In this document: piece by piece, positions 46,930 through 54,992 of the stretch
How positions within the stretch are numbered: the first letter of the stretch is position 1
Layout of the letters: every line of letters begins with the position of its first letter
Origin: a virus
Strand: one strand, 5' to 3'
IMG/VR virus record: IMGVR_UViG_3300037493_003174
Span: 18,342-82,341 of that record
DNA length: 64,000 nt
Translations under genes and position numbers: made by a program
Notes under the pieces: generated by a model
Told to the model about the DNA's origin: nothing
Database searches by the model: none
What the model saw: only the letters and a program-made list of their open reading frames with translations

Positions 46930-47903
46930 ATTACTTGTTTAATTAAAGGAAACAATTGTTCTCTTACAGCTTCAATTCCATGATCTCTTACAGAATCAGA
47001 AAGATCCTTAGACATATGCAGATTAATATAATCTAAATCATATCTAGTTTTATATTTCTTAGCAGCTTCCAAACCAGGTTCATCATTATCAAACATAATA
47101 ATAATTTTCTTGTATTTATCTTTTGCTTTTTTTATAAAACTTTCAGGAATCATACTGTTCTCACTGTCTGGAGCAACCGCTTCAATGTTGTTAATACCAA
47201 GCCTAGTAAATGCCATAACATCCTTAAGAGAAGAAAGAATAATAAGATACTTAGAATCTATCAGTTGTTCAGAGCCTTGAATGTAGTCTTTTACTTTAAC
47301 AAACTTCTTATCTCTTTGCTTAGGTTGATAGATTTTATAGAGAGTACCATCTTCTTTGAAGTAGCCATAGATAAAGTTTACATCAATCTTTATGTCAAAG
47401 ATAAGACCTACTTCATCTATTTTTCTCATAGTATAATACTGTAAAGGAACTATATTATACCTGTCCAAAGTTTTAGAACCAATTTGAAAACTCATCCAGA
47501 ATCTTTGATCAAACACATTCCAGTGTCTCATCTCAAAATCATGAACTTGATATTTTCCATGGGCTGTATACTCTTTAACTGCACTATATTCATTATCTAG
47601 AATAAAAGTGTTATAATCATTTAAAATTTTGTTACTTGCTGCACCTCTAGAAAGTAGATTGAACATGCTCTGTACAAGACTTAATCCATCACCACAGTTA
47701 CCAGATGAAAAATCCTTGAATCTATAGATTCCTCTATCATCTAAATAAACACACAGGGATGGTGTTTTTTCACTAAGATTGAATATAGACTTAATTTTTA
47801 CACTTTGTCCACTTAATCTTTCTGTAAGTCCTAAGTAATGTTCAAATACCCATTCTCTTGGTACCTCAAATATTTCAGAAACCAAATTTTTTGTTGAAAT
47901 CAT
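46926..47903 (-). CDS. DnaG-like primase with TOPRIM domain
   Basis: 325 residues. The N-terminal half has FNLSEKTPSLCVYLDDRGIYRFKDF and GDGLSLVQ, like the nucleotide-handling core of DnaG relatives without an evident zinc finger. The TOPRIM half reads YLIILSSLKDVMAF, AVAPDSEN and IIMFDNDEPGLEAA; FDND is the DxD motif. The usual first Glu of TOPRIM is replaced by Ser in SSLKD, a form I associate with Bacteroidota phage primases. It starts just after a terminator-like hairpin and heads the small-gene and MoxR-VWA run. Confidence 0.82.
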   Translation of the reverse strand: MISTKNLVSEIFEVPREWVFEHYLGLTERLSGQSVKIKSIFNLSEKTPSLCVYLDDRGIYRFKDFSSGNCGDGLSLVQSMFNLLSRGAASNKILNDYNTFILDNEYSAVKEYTAHGKYQVHDFEMRHWNVFDQRFWMSFQIGSKTLDRYNIVPLQYYTMRKIDEVGLIFDIKIDVNFIYGYFKEDGTLYKIYQPKQRDKKFVKVKDYIQGSEQLIDSKYLIILSSLKDVMAFTRLGINNIEAVAPDSENSMIPESFIKKAKDKYKKIIIMFDNDEPGLEAAKKYKTRYDLDYINLHMSKDLSDSVRDHGIEAVREQLFPLIKQVI

Positions 47904-47910
47904 AGCACCA

Positions 47911-47948
47911 CTTTAAAAATAAAAGGGGAAGCACATGACTCCCCCTTT
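47911..47948 (-). terminator. Terminator-like hairpin after the SSB-like gene
   Basis: AAAGGGG (47922-47928) pairs with CCCCTTT (47942-47948) around a 13-nt loop with an inner AG/CT pair. On the minus strand a U-rich tract follows. It separates the SSB-like gene stop (47956) from the primase start (47903). Confidence 0.7.
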
Positions 47949-47955
47949 AAACTTA

Positions 47956-48648
47956 TTAGTCTAATGAGAAGTCAGATGAAGACTTTGAAGAAACATTAAA
48001 GTCTCCTACACTATTATCTTCATCACCAAAGTTTTTAACTTCAGCTGTTTCTACTTTTTTCAAATGAGTTGCCTCATTATAAACAAGAACTTTACCTGCT
48101 TCTATGTCTCCATAGGCATATTTGTTCTTTTCTCCTTTTGGAAGATACATGTCATAGTTAGTGTATCCTGTTTTACCAACATACTCTTTACCAGCAACAC
48201 AGAATTCAAGATATTTATCTTTGAATGGAGCTGTCTTGTTAAATGCAATAATTAAATCTTCAATAGTTTCATGAAGATTATCCTGAGCAACAAACCAGTC
48301 ATTGATTCCAGCAGTTTTACAAAGATTTTGTAAAAAGATCATCATGGATCTGTCTCTTTGTATCTTTTGACCAGATTTGGTTTCACCATCTGCATATGCA
48401 TATTGGCTTGCTTTTACTCTACCAATTTGACCAGCATAGTGTCCTTTACTTGCATCATCTTTGTCAAGCATAAATCCTTCAAAACCATCAATTGGTTCTG
48501 TCTCAAGATGAAGAATCATATGTTTTGCTCCATCAATGAATTTAAAATCTTCTAGCTCAATGCTATTAATTTTTAATACATGGTTACCTGGTGCAATTGT
48601 CTTAGGCATTCCTGAGCCCGTTGCTAAGTCTGTTGTACTTAATCCCAT
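47956..48648 (-). CDS. Putative single-stranded DNA-binding protein
   Basis: 230 residues. The beta-rich body (GNHVLKINSIELEDFKF, MILHLETEPIDGF) is compatible with an OB-fold, and a flexible acidic Ser-rich tail ends DFSLD. Position next to the Sak4-like ATPase and helicase supports an SSB or annealing role, as in crAss-like phages; no residue-level proof. It is the last gene of its run before a terminator, which suits a highly expressed product. Confidence 0.6.
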   Translation of the reverse strand: MGLSTTDLATGSGMPKTIAPGNHVLKINSIELEDFKFIDGAKHMILHLETEPIDGFEGFMLDKDDASKGHYAGQIGRVKASQYAYADGETKSGQKIQRDRSMMIFLQNLCKTAGINDWFVAQDNLHETIEDLIIAFNKTAPFKDKYLEFCVAGKEYVGKTGYTNYDMYLPKGEKNKYAYGDIEAGKVLVYNEATHLKKVETAEVKNFGDEDNSVGDFNVSSKSSSDFSLD

Positions 48649-48676
48649 TTTGTTTTTGTTTTTTTTGTTATTAATA

Positions 48677-49396
48677 TTAAATGTAAATTTTGTCCCAGTA
48701 AGTTTTTAACTCACCATCAATCATTTCAGAAACTACTATTTCTTCATTTCTTAAGTGCTCTGGTCTTGCACCACATGTAACCTCCTCATTAGTTTTAAAA
48801 TTAATGTAAGTTTTGTCACCTTTTCTATACATATAACCAATGGCATCTGCATTAGCACATATCAAGGACTTGATTTTACCTGTCAAATCAATATTTGCAG
48901 ATAATACCATATCACCTTTATCATTTACTTGAGCATCTTTAATATGACCAGATAAAATAATGTGGGGAGCTAAGGTATCAATAAAATCTAATACTTGAAA
49001 GAATGCTTGACGGATATACAAATAACCAGCACCATTAGGTAAAGTTATCACACTGTCTCCATCAAAGTTTTTACCCATTGAAGTTGCACGGTAAAGTTTA
49101 ATAGCAAGTGGCATAACCATTTCTTCTAATGCAGTCACTGTATCTATAGTAACATACTTATATGGTCTACCTTCATCTCTAATAGCTTTACCAGCCTCTT
49201 GTAATTCTTTAAGACTGTTTACTTTAATTTTAAGAGCATCAACATAGTCTGAACCATTCTCAAGATCTATTATCAAATTATTCTCAAGACCAGCAAAAGC
49301 TGTTGTCTTACCAGTTTTTGGTTTTGAATAAATGATTAATCTCTTGGGGTTAACTCTGTCTGCTTTAACTTTTTTAGTTGGCAATACTATACTCAT
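48677..49396 (-). CDS. Sak4-like RecA-fold ATPase
   Basis: 239 residues. Walker A SKPKTGKTT (24-32), LIIDLENGSDYVDAL, a KYVTIDTVTALEEM Walker B region, and HIILSGHIKD. This is the AAA_24/Sak4 pattern of phage single-strand annealing RecA relatives. It overlaps the upstream gene by 4 nt, with the SSB-like gene downstream, consistent with a recombination module. Confidence 0.8.
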   Translation of the reverse strand: MSIVLPTKKVKADRVNPKRLIIYSKPKTGKTTAFAGLENNLIIDLENGSDYVDALKIKVNSLKELQEAGKAIRDEGRPYKYVTIDTVTALEEMVMPLAIKLYRATSMGKNFDGDSVITLPNGAGYLYIRQAFFQVLDFIDTLAPHIILSGHIKDAQVNDKGDMVLSANIDLTGKIKSLICANADAIGYMYRKGDKTYINFKTNEEVTCGARPEHLRNEEIVVSEMIDGELKTYWDKIYI

Positions 49397-50061
49397 ATCA
49401 ATTTTATTTTAGATAATGCTACTGCTAATTTATCAAAGTCAGTAGAAATTCTTCTACATATTTCCATAATTGAGTCATCTTTACTAGATGTTTCAACTAT
49501 AGGTTTGCTCTCTAGATCAAATGATGGCACCTCATCTTCTTTTTTAGGATACTGTTCCTCAAAATCTGGGAAAAGACTTGGAGTTAGAGTTTTCTGAAGT
49601 CTTGGTAAACCTTCTTCTGCTTCAGGTTCTGCACTCTTTCTTTTCTCATAAAGAGCATGTGTAATCTCAGTTCCATCTTTTAGAACAGCTAGCAACTCAT
49701 TTACCGGAACAGTATAAGTAAAATAGGGCTCACCTTGAGAGTTTGTACTCTCTTTTTTCTCATACTCTTCAGCAAAATACTTGTTGAGCTTATACTTAAA
49801 TAACTGTCTATCAGCATTCATTGGTTTAATATCAACAACTTTGTTGTTCATGTCATTTACATTATCATAGAACTCTACATAGATGTCCTGATCTTTTTCA
49901 AGCTCCCACTGAAAAAACTGCACTTGTCTTCCATACTTACCTTTCTGGAAAAATGCTGTCTTAATAGTAAAGAAAGGATCAGGTAATCCCAGTTTTCTAA
50001 ATGTCTCAATGTGATCCACAAAGAATTCATTTTCTTTTTCTTTTCTAATACTCATTTGCAT
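49393..50061 (-). CDS. Hypothetical replication-region protein
   Basis: 222 residues. The first 150 residues are mixed alpha/beta with many aromatic residues (FFVDHIETFRKLG, YGRQVQFFQWELEKD); the rest is Glu/Pro/Ser-rich linker and a C-terminal helix. ATG at 50055 is an alternative start. It sits between the helicase and the Sak4-like gene, overlapping the latter by 4 nt. Unknown function. Confidence 0.6.
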   Translation of the reverse strand: MQMSIRKEKENEFFVDHIETFRKLGLPDPFFTIKTAFFQKGKYGRQVQFFQWELEKDQDIYVEFYDNVNDMNNKVVDIKPMNADRQLFKYKLNKYFAEEYEKKESTNSQGEPYFTYTVPVNELLAVLKDGTEITHALYEKRKSAEPEAEEGLPRLQKTLTPSLFPDFEEQYPKKEDEVPSFDLESKPIVETSSKDDSIMEICRRISTDFDKLAVALSKIKLI

Positions 50062-50065
50062 TGTT

Positions 50066-51067
50066 TTAATTTAGTCCTAATTTTTTTGTTGCTTGTCCTG
50101 GAGGCTCAATCTCTATAATACGCATTATAGTTCTGTCTAGTTTAAAGAAAGCAATTCTAGTAAGGCCGTTTCTAGATTTAAGAAAGTGAAATACCAATGT
50201 GTCAGGATCACTAATCAAATATCTTTCAGGTCCATATTGCTTTAATCTACGTACAGAAGGTTTATTAATACCTAGAACTACATCTGCATGTTGCAGTAAT
50301 GAGTCACTTCCATAGATATCAGAATCTAACACATAATTGCCGTAACTACCTTCTTCTTGTCTCTTTATATCATCAATGTTTCTATTTAGTTGGCTCAATA
50401 CAACAAAGGCAACTGGATATTTCTTTTTCATCATTGTGAGTGCTTCTCCCAATGCTCCAAGCATATCAAATTTATCTTTCTGTCCTTTACCTACTCTAAA
50501 TAGAGCAGAGTGATCTATTGCAACAAGTACATTAGGAAAGGTGCCATCTTCATTCTTGTGTTTTTTAACATAATAGTCAATGGTGGCACACATTTCATCT
50601 ACTGTGCAGGCATCATATACCACATCAATGAAGTCATTCTCTTTAGATTTGTTATAGAACTCTACACATTTCCAATAAACTGCTTCATCAACAGGTTCTC
50701 CCTTACTCATTAGTGTATTGTAATCAGATCCTACATTCATACTCAGCTTCCTGACACCATTTGTCTCATCAAGCATCTCCATCTGGAACTTCAAGACTCT
50801 AAAATCTTGATCTGTATTGTTCTCAATTATGTCTGAGATCAATTGCTCCATAAATAGAGTCTTCCCGGTCCCGGGCCTAGCACCTACTACAGTGATAGTT
50901 CTCCACTCCAATCCATCACAGAAGGCATCATTAAATTTTGGCCATGCACTTTTAAGAGATTTAAGCTCACCTTTTCTTCTTGCTCTGATTTTCTGAATTG
51001 CTTTTTCTAAAGCATCTCTCTCACTTACTGGTAATAAAGGCTGTGCACCATTGAATAATTCTGCCAT
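50066..51067 (-). CDS. DnaB-like replicative helicase (SF4)
   Basis: 333 residues, only the motor domain. Walker A GARPGTGKTLFMEQL (near 62), a VLVAIDHSAL Walker B segment, VAFVVLSQLNRNID (motif H3 with Gln), and DSDIYGSDSLLQHADVVLGI (H4-like). No N-terminal primase-binding domain is present. It would unwind DNA ahead of PolB together with the primase. A 59-residue membrane protein lies directly upstream. Confidence 0.88.
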   Translation of the reverse strand: MAELFNGAQPLLPVSERDALEKAIQKIRARRKGELKSLKSAWPKFNDAFCDGLEWRTITVVGARPGTGKTLFMEQLISDIIENNTDQDFRVLKFQMEMLDETNGVRKLSMNVGSDYNTLMSKGEPVDEAVYWKCVEFYNKSKENDFIDVVYDACTVDEMCATIDYYVKKHKNEDGTFPNVLVAIDHSALFRVGKGQKDKFDMLGALGEALTMMKKKYPVAFVVLSQLNRNIDDIKRQEEGSYGNYVLDSDIYGSDSLLQHADVVLGINKPSVRRLKQYGPERYLISDPDTLVFHFLKSRNGLTRIAFFKLDRTIMRIIEIEPPGQATKKLGLN

Positions 51068-51071
51068 ACTA

Positions 51072-51251
51072 TTAATTTGGATTAGTTAATACATCTTTTT
51101 TTGCTTTGTTATAAAGCCAATGGAATCCTGATATGATACCCTCAATAAATAAATATTGAATAATGGTTATCTTCAAAATAAATAAGTCCACAATGGCAAA
51201 CCCACATAAACTTCCCAGTATGGCAATTATAATGAGCATAAATTTTTTCAT
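51072..51251 (-). CDS. Small membrane protein (59 residues)
   Basis: Found by hand: the ATG at 51251 overlaps the previous stop (ATGA), and its stop is 4 nt before the helicase start. Two hydrophobic segments (FMLIIIAILGSLCGFAIV; LFILKITIIQYLFIEGII) suggest two membrane helices. Function unknown; placement inside the replication operon is notable. Confidence 0.65.
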   Translation of the reverse strand: MKKFMLIIIAILGSLCGFAIVDLFILKITIIQYLFIEGIISGFHWLYNKAKKDVLTNPN

Positions 51252-51838
51252 ACAACTAATTCTTTAAATGCGTCATAGTTATCATCATCATAACCTGACT
51301 GTTTTAGGTCACAGTATGTTGCCAAATCAGAATCAAAAGATTTATCCATATTCTGCTTTCTAACAAAATACTGGGCAGTTCTCATGAATTCATAATTCTT
51401 TAAACTGTACTCATCAACATATCTTTCTGTGGCTGAAATAATAGTTTCCCAATCATAGTCATAAGTTTCAAAAAACCATCTAAATGTACTCTCAAGATTC
51501 TTAGGATTAACCCGTGCATATTTTCCAGAAGATAACTTTTTATTAGGAAATATGTTAACATATTCCAGTATCTTTTGTGAAAACTCATCACCCATTAAAT
51601 CTCTTGAAGTTTTTTTCTTACTTTTTCTAAAGAAACTATTAATTTCTTCTATAAAGATATGACTTTTTGCTGTTAATTGCAAATCATCATTAATCCAATT
51701 GTCCTTTTGCAGTCTTCTGCTTTCTAATGCAGCATTGACAAATTGATTAGGTACAATCTTCTCTTTTATACAATGTAAAACATAGTATGTGTTTGGGGAA
51801 AGGTCTTCTTTTATCAACCTATTAAATATTTCTTCCAT
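51248..51838 (-). CDS. Hypothetical protein, possible helicase-loading or replication accessory
   Basis: 196 residues from the ATG at 51838 (the longer frame begins at GTG). Helical, charged, with FRWFFETYDYDWETII and ATERYVDEY and a C-terminal DLATYCDLKQSG. I have seen this pattern in Bacteroidota phage proteins without assigned function. It lies between Ung (1-nt TGATG overlap) and the DnaB-like helicase. The loader suggestion rests only on position. Confidence 0.6.
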   Translation of the reverse strand: MEEIFNRLIKEDLSPNTYYVLHCIKEKIVPNQFVNAALESRRLQKDNWINDDLQLTAKSHIFIEEINSFFRKSKKKTSRDLMGDEFSQKILEYVNIFPNKKLSSGKYARVNPKNLESTFRWFFETYDYDWETIISATERYVDEYSLKNYEFMRTAQYFVRKQNMDKSFDSDLATYCDLKQSGYDDDNYDAFKELVV

Positions 51839-52551
51839 CACCACTTAATTGAATAATTCCATTGTTTTTTTGCTAATTCACTAACTTCAACAAATACATT
51901 TTTGGAGTCCCATCTTTCTTCTTTATTATAAGCTGCGCTAGCAGGATGACTCACATAAAACTTGTAATTATTATCATTAACACAATCAGCCCATTCTTGA
52001 GCTTGTTTACCCATGTAAACATAAATAAGCCCATTATTATTCCATGTCAGATGATCAAATAAATAAGCAATGAAAGGTTTCCATAATGCATAATGCTGTG
52101 CAGTCTTACCTATAGTAGTTGTGAGTGCTGTATTGAGCATTAAAATACCTTGATTTGACCATCTAGTTAAATCTACATCTAAACTACCAGGATGTCCATT
52201 ATAGACAGTTCTATTTATTTCATTTAAGATAAACTTTAAACTAGGTTGTAGTTCACCTGAATTACTACAACTAAATGCAACTCCATCAGCAATTCCAAAT
52301 TGAGGATAAGGATCTTGTCCAACCATTACAACTTTAAGATCACTATACGGACATTCTTCAAATGCTCTAAACATTTGTTTTAGGGTTGGAGTAAATCTTT
52401 TGCCATCTAATGACATTCTAGCAAGTTGACTTATTATATTATCAAAGTCACCACTAAATATAAAAGGTTTAAGAACTCTGCCCCAACCACTAGGTTCTAA
52501 TCTTTCAAACAATTTTTGTTTAATATCTTCTATGTTTATTTTATTACTCAT
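51838..52551 (-). CDS. ung: Uracil-DNA glycosylase (family 1)
   Basis: 237 residues. GQDPYP at 78-83 carries the catalytic Asp80, GILMLNTALT holds the Asn140 pocket residue, and HPASAAYNK at 202-210 holds the His of the C-terminal loop. Length matches bacterial Ung. It removes uracil from DNA, so the phage genome should contain thymine rather than uracil. The start is next to a divergent plus-strand promoter motif; the stop overlaps the next gene. Confidence 0.93.
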   Translation of the reverse strand: MSNKINIEDIKQKLFERLEPSGWGRVLKPFIFSGDFDNIISQLARMSLDGKRFTPTLKQMFRAFEECPYSDLKVVMVGQDPYPQFGIADGVAFSCSNSGELQPSLKFILNEINRTVYNGHPGSLDVDLTRWSNQGILMLNTALTTTIGKTAQHYALWKPFIAYLFDHLTWNNNGLIYVYMGKQAQEWADCVNDNNYKFYVSHPASAAYNKEERWDSKNVFVEVSELAKKQWNYSIKW

Positions 52552-52566
52552 AATTTGGTATATTTG
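52552..52566 (+). promoter_or_regulatory. Putative promoter motif of the lone plus-strand gene
   Basis: AATTTGGTATATTTG, one base different from the late motif over AATTTAGTATATT, ends its shared part 16 nt before the ATG at 52581. TATATTTG is an exact match to the Bacteroidota -7 consensus TAnnTTTG. It lies against the divergent ung start. Confidence 0.55.
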
Positions 52567-52580
52567 TTAAAAATTTTAAT

Positions 52581-52892
52581 ATGGCAATCAAAGTTAAAGA
52601 AATGAAAGATGATGCTGTTATTGATGTAAGAGTCAATAAGACTTATTATCTAATGGTAAAAGCTGTTTCATTTTATCTTTTTACTCAAATTAAAGTAGAT
52701 GACAAAGAAGCTTATCTTAAAAAAATGGCAACTGATGAATACTCTGATCTTGATGACTTACAGAAATCTTTTTATACAATTACTTTGTTATTAGCTGAGA
52801 TTGAAAAAATAGTTAATGACCAGAAACTGTATGATGAAAGAGAAGTACTGCAACCAGGAGATGAGGGCTATGTAGCTCCTACCCTAGATTAA
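52581..52892 (+). CDS. Isolated plus-strand hypothetical protein
   Basis: 103 residues, acidic and helical (YYLMVKAVSFYLFTQIKVDD, SFYTITLLLAEIEKIV). It is the only convincing plus-strand gene inside the minus-strand block. The start is fixed by the promoter-like motif 16 nt upstream; its end overlaps the convergent minus gene by 14 nt. The shared motif predicts expression with the virion genes. Function unknown; a small structural or assembly protein is possible. Confidence 0.65.
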   Translation: MAIKVKEMKDDAVIDVRVNKTYYLMVKAVSFYLFTQIKVDDKEAYLKKMATDEYSDLDDLQKSFYTITLLLAEIEKIVNDQKLYDEREVLQPGDEGYVAPTLD

Positions 52893-53253
52893 CATTGAGT
52901 TCTCTTCCAATTGCAATACAAGCTTCAATAGCTAACATCAACTCATCTTTGCTGCAATCTGCAAAAGACTTACATTCCAACAGACCGTCTGTTTCATAAC
53001 AGAGGCCAGATTGTTTTTTAATAAGGAGTTTCATTTCTTCAAAAGTATAACCTGATTCTTTTGCTAGTTCTCTAATACAAGCATGAACTTTTGCAAGTTG
53101 TGCTTTACTGTGATCTGTATTAGCAAGATCAATATACATTTCTACTTTTTGACCTTCTGGAATTTTATCCAAAAAGATCTGGTATGCTAACTTACTTTTT
53201 TCATCTTCATAAGTTAACTTACCATCTTTTTTTACTAGTTTTCCTGTAAACAT
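52879..53253 (-). CDS. Conserved-looking phage protein
   Basis: 124 residues. YQIFLDKIPEGQKVEMYID then LAKVHACIRELAKESGYTF and LLECKSFADCSKDELMLAI. I have seen this arrangement in many phage hypothetical proteins near recombination genes; a NinB-like role is conceivable but unproven. Convergent 14-nt overlap with the plus-strand gene. Confidence 0.6.
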   Translation of the reverse strand: MFTGKLVKKDGKLTYEDEKSKLAYQIFLDKIPEGQKVEMYIDLANTDHSKAQLAKVHACIRELAKESGYTFEEMKLLIKKQSGLCYETDGLLECKSFADCSKDELMLAIEACIAIGRELNVNLG

Positions 53254-53256
53254 TCT

Positions 53257-53508
53257 TTAACAGATTATATTATTCAATACATTAACAAACTCTAGATAGT
53301 GTTGTATTGTTACAATATTAACTGCTGGAATGTCCCAGCATTTAAGCTCCCAATAATTTTCTTTGGCATCAATACTGTCTATGCTATGTAATACTACATT
53401 TTCACAAAGTTCTTTTTGATAGTAGTAGTAATCATAACCATTTTGACTATCTACATTATATACATCAATTTTTTCAAAACCTAAATCAATAAGATCTTCT
53501 TCTGTCAT
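53257..53508 (-). CDS. Small hypothetical protein
   Basis: 83 residues. IDLGFEKIDVYNVDSQNGYDYYYYQKEL and a hydrophobic C-terminal helix suggest a small alpha/beta fold with many Tyr. Starts 4 nt after the previous stop. Function unknown. Confidence 0.55.
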   Translation of the reverse strand: MTEEDLIDLGFEKIDVYNVDSQNGYDYYYYQKELCENVVLHSIDSIDAKENYWELKCWDIPAVNIVTIQHYLEFVNVLNNIIC

Positions 53509-53512
53509 TTTA

Positions 53513-53914
53513 CTATTTTTTTACAATTTTCATAAATAAGTCATGACTAAGAACTGTAGAAGAATAATCTTTCTTTATCTCATCATAAGCGGGTGCATTT
53601 ATATTAGCACCAAACTTCTTCATTCTTTCATTTTTTAGATGCTTTATTGCTAAATATGCAATATAAAAATCATCATCATCTGTAGATTCAAGAAGTTTAT
53701 ATAGTCTTTCTTTTTCTTCATTATCAAGCAATCCTAATGTTTTATTAAGATTAACTTCTGCAAAAAAGATAAAGGGTTTGTACTCACCAGCTTTGGTACC
53801 TTGACTATAAAGATACCATAAATAATTTATATTACTATCTGATGTTTTACTGAGTTCATGATGATCATTACAGATTTCTAAGATTATTTTTTTTAGTTCA
53901 GCTGTATTTTTCAT
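53513..53914 (-). CDS. Hypothetical protein
   Basis: 133 residues, helical, with a Glu/Asp-rich centre (LLESTDDDDFYIAYLAI). No family recognised. Its ATG is 1 nt after a tiny Cys-rich ORF. Confidence 0.55.
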   Translation of the reverse strand: MKNTAELKKIILEICNDHHELSKTSDSNINYLWYLYSQGTKAGEYKPFIFFAEVNLNKTLGLLDNEEKERLYKLLESTDDDDFYIAYLAIKHLKNERMKKFGANINAPAYDEIKKDYSSTVLSHDLFMKIVKK

Positions 53915-53915
53915 T

Positions 53916-53999
53916 TTATGATTTAATTATTGGTACACAATCTTCTGGACCGGTACAACTACCATCACATACACAGATATAAGCATCTCTTTTATTCAT
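53916..53999 (-). CDS. Tiny Cys-rich peptide (27 residues)
   Basis: Sequence MNKRDAYICVCDGSCTGPED then C, with four Cys in 13 residues, a possible zinc or disulfide knuckle. ATG overlaps the upstream stop (ATGA) and the stop is 1 nt before the next ATG. The tight spacing supports it, but the size is marginal. Confidence 0.4.
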   Translation of the reverse strand: MNKRDAYICVCDGSCTGPEDCVPIIKS

Positions 54000-54172
54000 T
54001 TCACTTTGATTTTAGGAATAAAGTTAATATAACTCTGTGCTTTTCTTTTACAATTCCATGTAGAAACTAATGCAGGATTATTTTTACTTCTAATATACTT
54101 CCATCTTGTATACCATGCTTTCTTGTACATCACCATGTACATACCTTTCTCTTCAACTACTTTATACGTCAT
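53996..54172 (-). CDS. Small basic hypothetical protein (58 residues)
   Basis: Basic and aromatic (MYKKAWYTRWKYIRSKNN, CKRKAQSYINF). It may bind nucleic acid, judging by charge only. It lies in a chain of touching small genes: 13 nt after the lipoprotein stop and overlapping the Cys-rich peptide. Confidence 0.55.
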   Translation of the reverse strand: MTYKVVEEKGMYMVMYKKAWYTRWKYIRSKNNPALVSTWNCKRKAQSYINFIPKIKVK

Positions 54173-54185
54173 AATCTTTAATTTA

Positions 54186-54416
54186 TTACCAAGATGTGGT
54201 ATTAGTTATACAATAATCATTTCCAGGATGGGCATTCATCCAATCACCTTCTGAAAGGTAAAAAGTTTTATTATTACCTGAGCAATCATTTTTAATTACT
54301 ACTGAATAGTCAGTAATATTATCACTTTGTATAACTCCACAATTACATGGTGTTACTTCTTTCTCGCATGACATTGCTAATAAAGCAACTGCTATAATCA
54401 TTATTACTTTTTTCAT
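54186..54416 (-). CDS. Small lipoprotein
   Basis: 76 residues from the ATG at 54416, 1 nt after the upstream stop; a longer frame from 54488 would hide the signal peptide. MKKVIMIIAVALLAMSC is a type II signal with lipobox AMSC. The mature part has NDCSGNNKTFYLSEGDW and several Cys. A surface or periplasmic role such as blocking superinfection is possible but unproven. Confidence 0.7.
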   Translation of the reverse strand: MKKVIMIIAVALLAMSCEKEVTPCNCGVIQSDNITDYSVVIKNDCSGNNKTFYLSEGDWMNAHPGNDYCITNTTSW

Positions 54417-54417
54417 C

Positions 54418-54780
54418 TTATTTCTTTTTAAATTGTTCAAACCACATAAATATTTCAGAATCTGGTCTAACATCAGAATTATCATCATACCATTGAATAA
54501 TGCTAATTAACTTATCTACCTCTTCTTCACTATAACTATTTTCTTGTTGCCATTTAGCACCTTCTATAAAAGCATCTTCATTGTAAGGTTGTTTAACCCA
54601 ATATCTTTCAGCAGCTTCTTCAAGTGTTTCTTGTTTAGTAAAGTATTTTCTATCTAATACTACTTTAAAAGTTTCACCATTAATACCTGGTAAGTCTTGT
54701 TTAGGTTCTTCTTTTTTCTTATTCTTTTTTACTAAGGCATCCCATTCTTCAGGTGTACCATTAAATTGTATATCTCCCAT
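54418..54780 (-). CDS. Hypothetical phage protein
   Basis: 120 residues. EAAERYWVKQPYNEDAFIEGAKWQQE followed by YSEEEVDKL is a pattern frequent in small phage proteins of unknown function. The N-terminus is Lys-rich. Directly upstream of the lipoprotein. Confidence 0.6.
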   Translation of the reverse strand: MGDIQFNGTPEEWDALVKKNKKKEEPKQDLPGINGETFKVVLDRKYFTKQETLEEAAERYWVKQPYNEDAFIEGAKWQQENSYSEEEVDKLISIIQWYDDNSDVRPDSEIFMWFEQFKKK

Positions 54781-54811
54781 AACTATTTTTTTACAATTTC
54801 AATTAACTTTC

Positions 54812-54991
54812 TCATTTTTCTTCATAATTTTCATCATACTTTTTATTGTCCCAAAAATAATCACACTTACCATCTTCATCAGGCTTAAAATAATTATATG
54901 CTTGTAGATCTTTAGAAGGAATAGCTGTGAATCTGTAACACTCTTTTCTTAGAGAACACTCTTGGTTCCCACACATTTCAATATCTGGCAT
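54812..54991 (-). CDS. Small Cys-rich protein (59 residues)
   Basis: Start taken at the ATG at 54991 (GAATAGTATGCC), just after the stop of the 46-residue gene; an upstream in-frame ATG at 55048 lies inside that gene. Cys at 7, 12, 18 and 43 (CGNQECSLRKEC) may bind zinc. Similar small CxxxxCxxxxxC proteins occur in Bacteroidota phages. Confidence 0.55.
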   Translation of the reverse strand: MPDIEMCGNQECSLRKECYRFTAIPSKDLQAYNYFKPDEDGKCDYFWDNKKYDENYEEK

Positions 54992-54992
54992 A

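Noticed and set aside
54781-54815. 10-codon ORF between 54812 and 54780
   Set aside because: Too short and featureless to support, despite an ATGA overlap.
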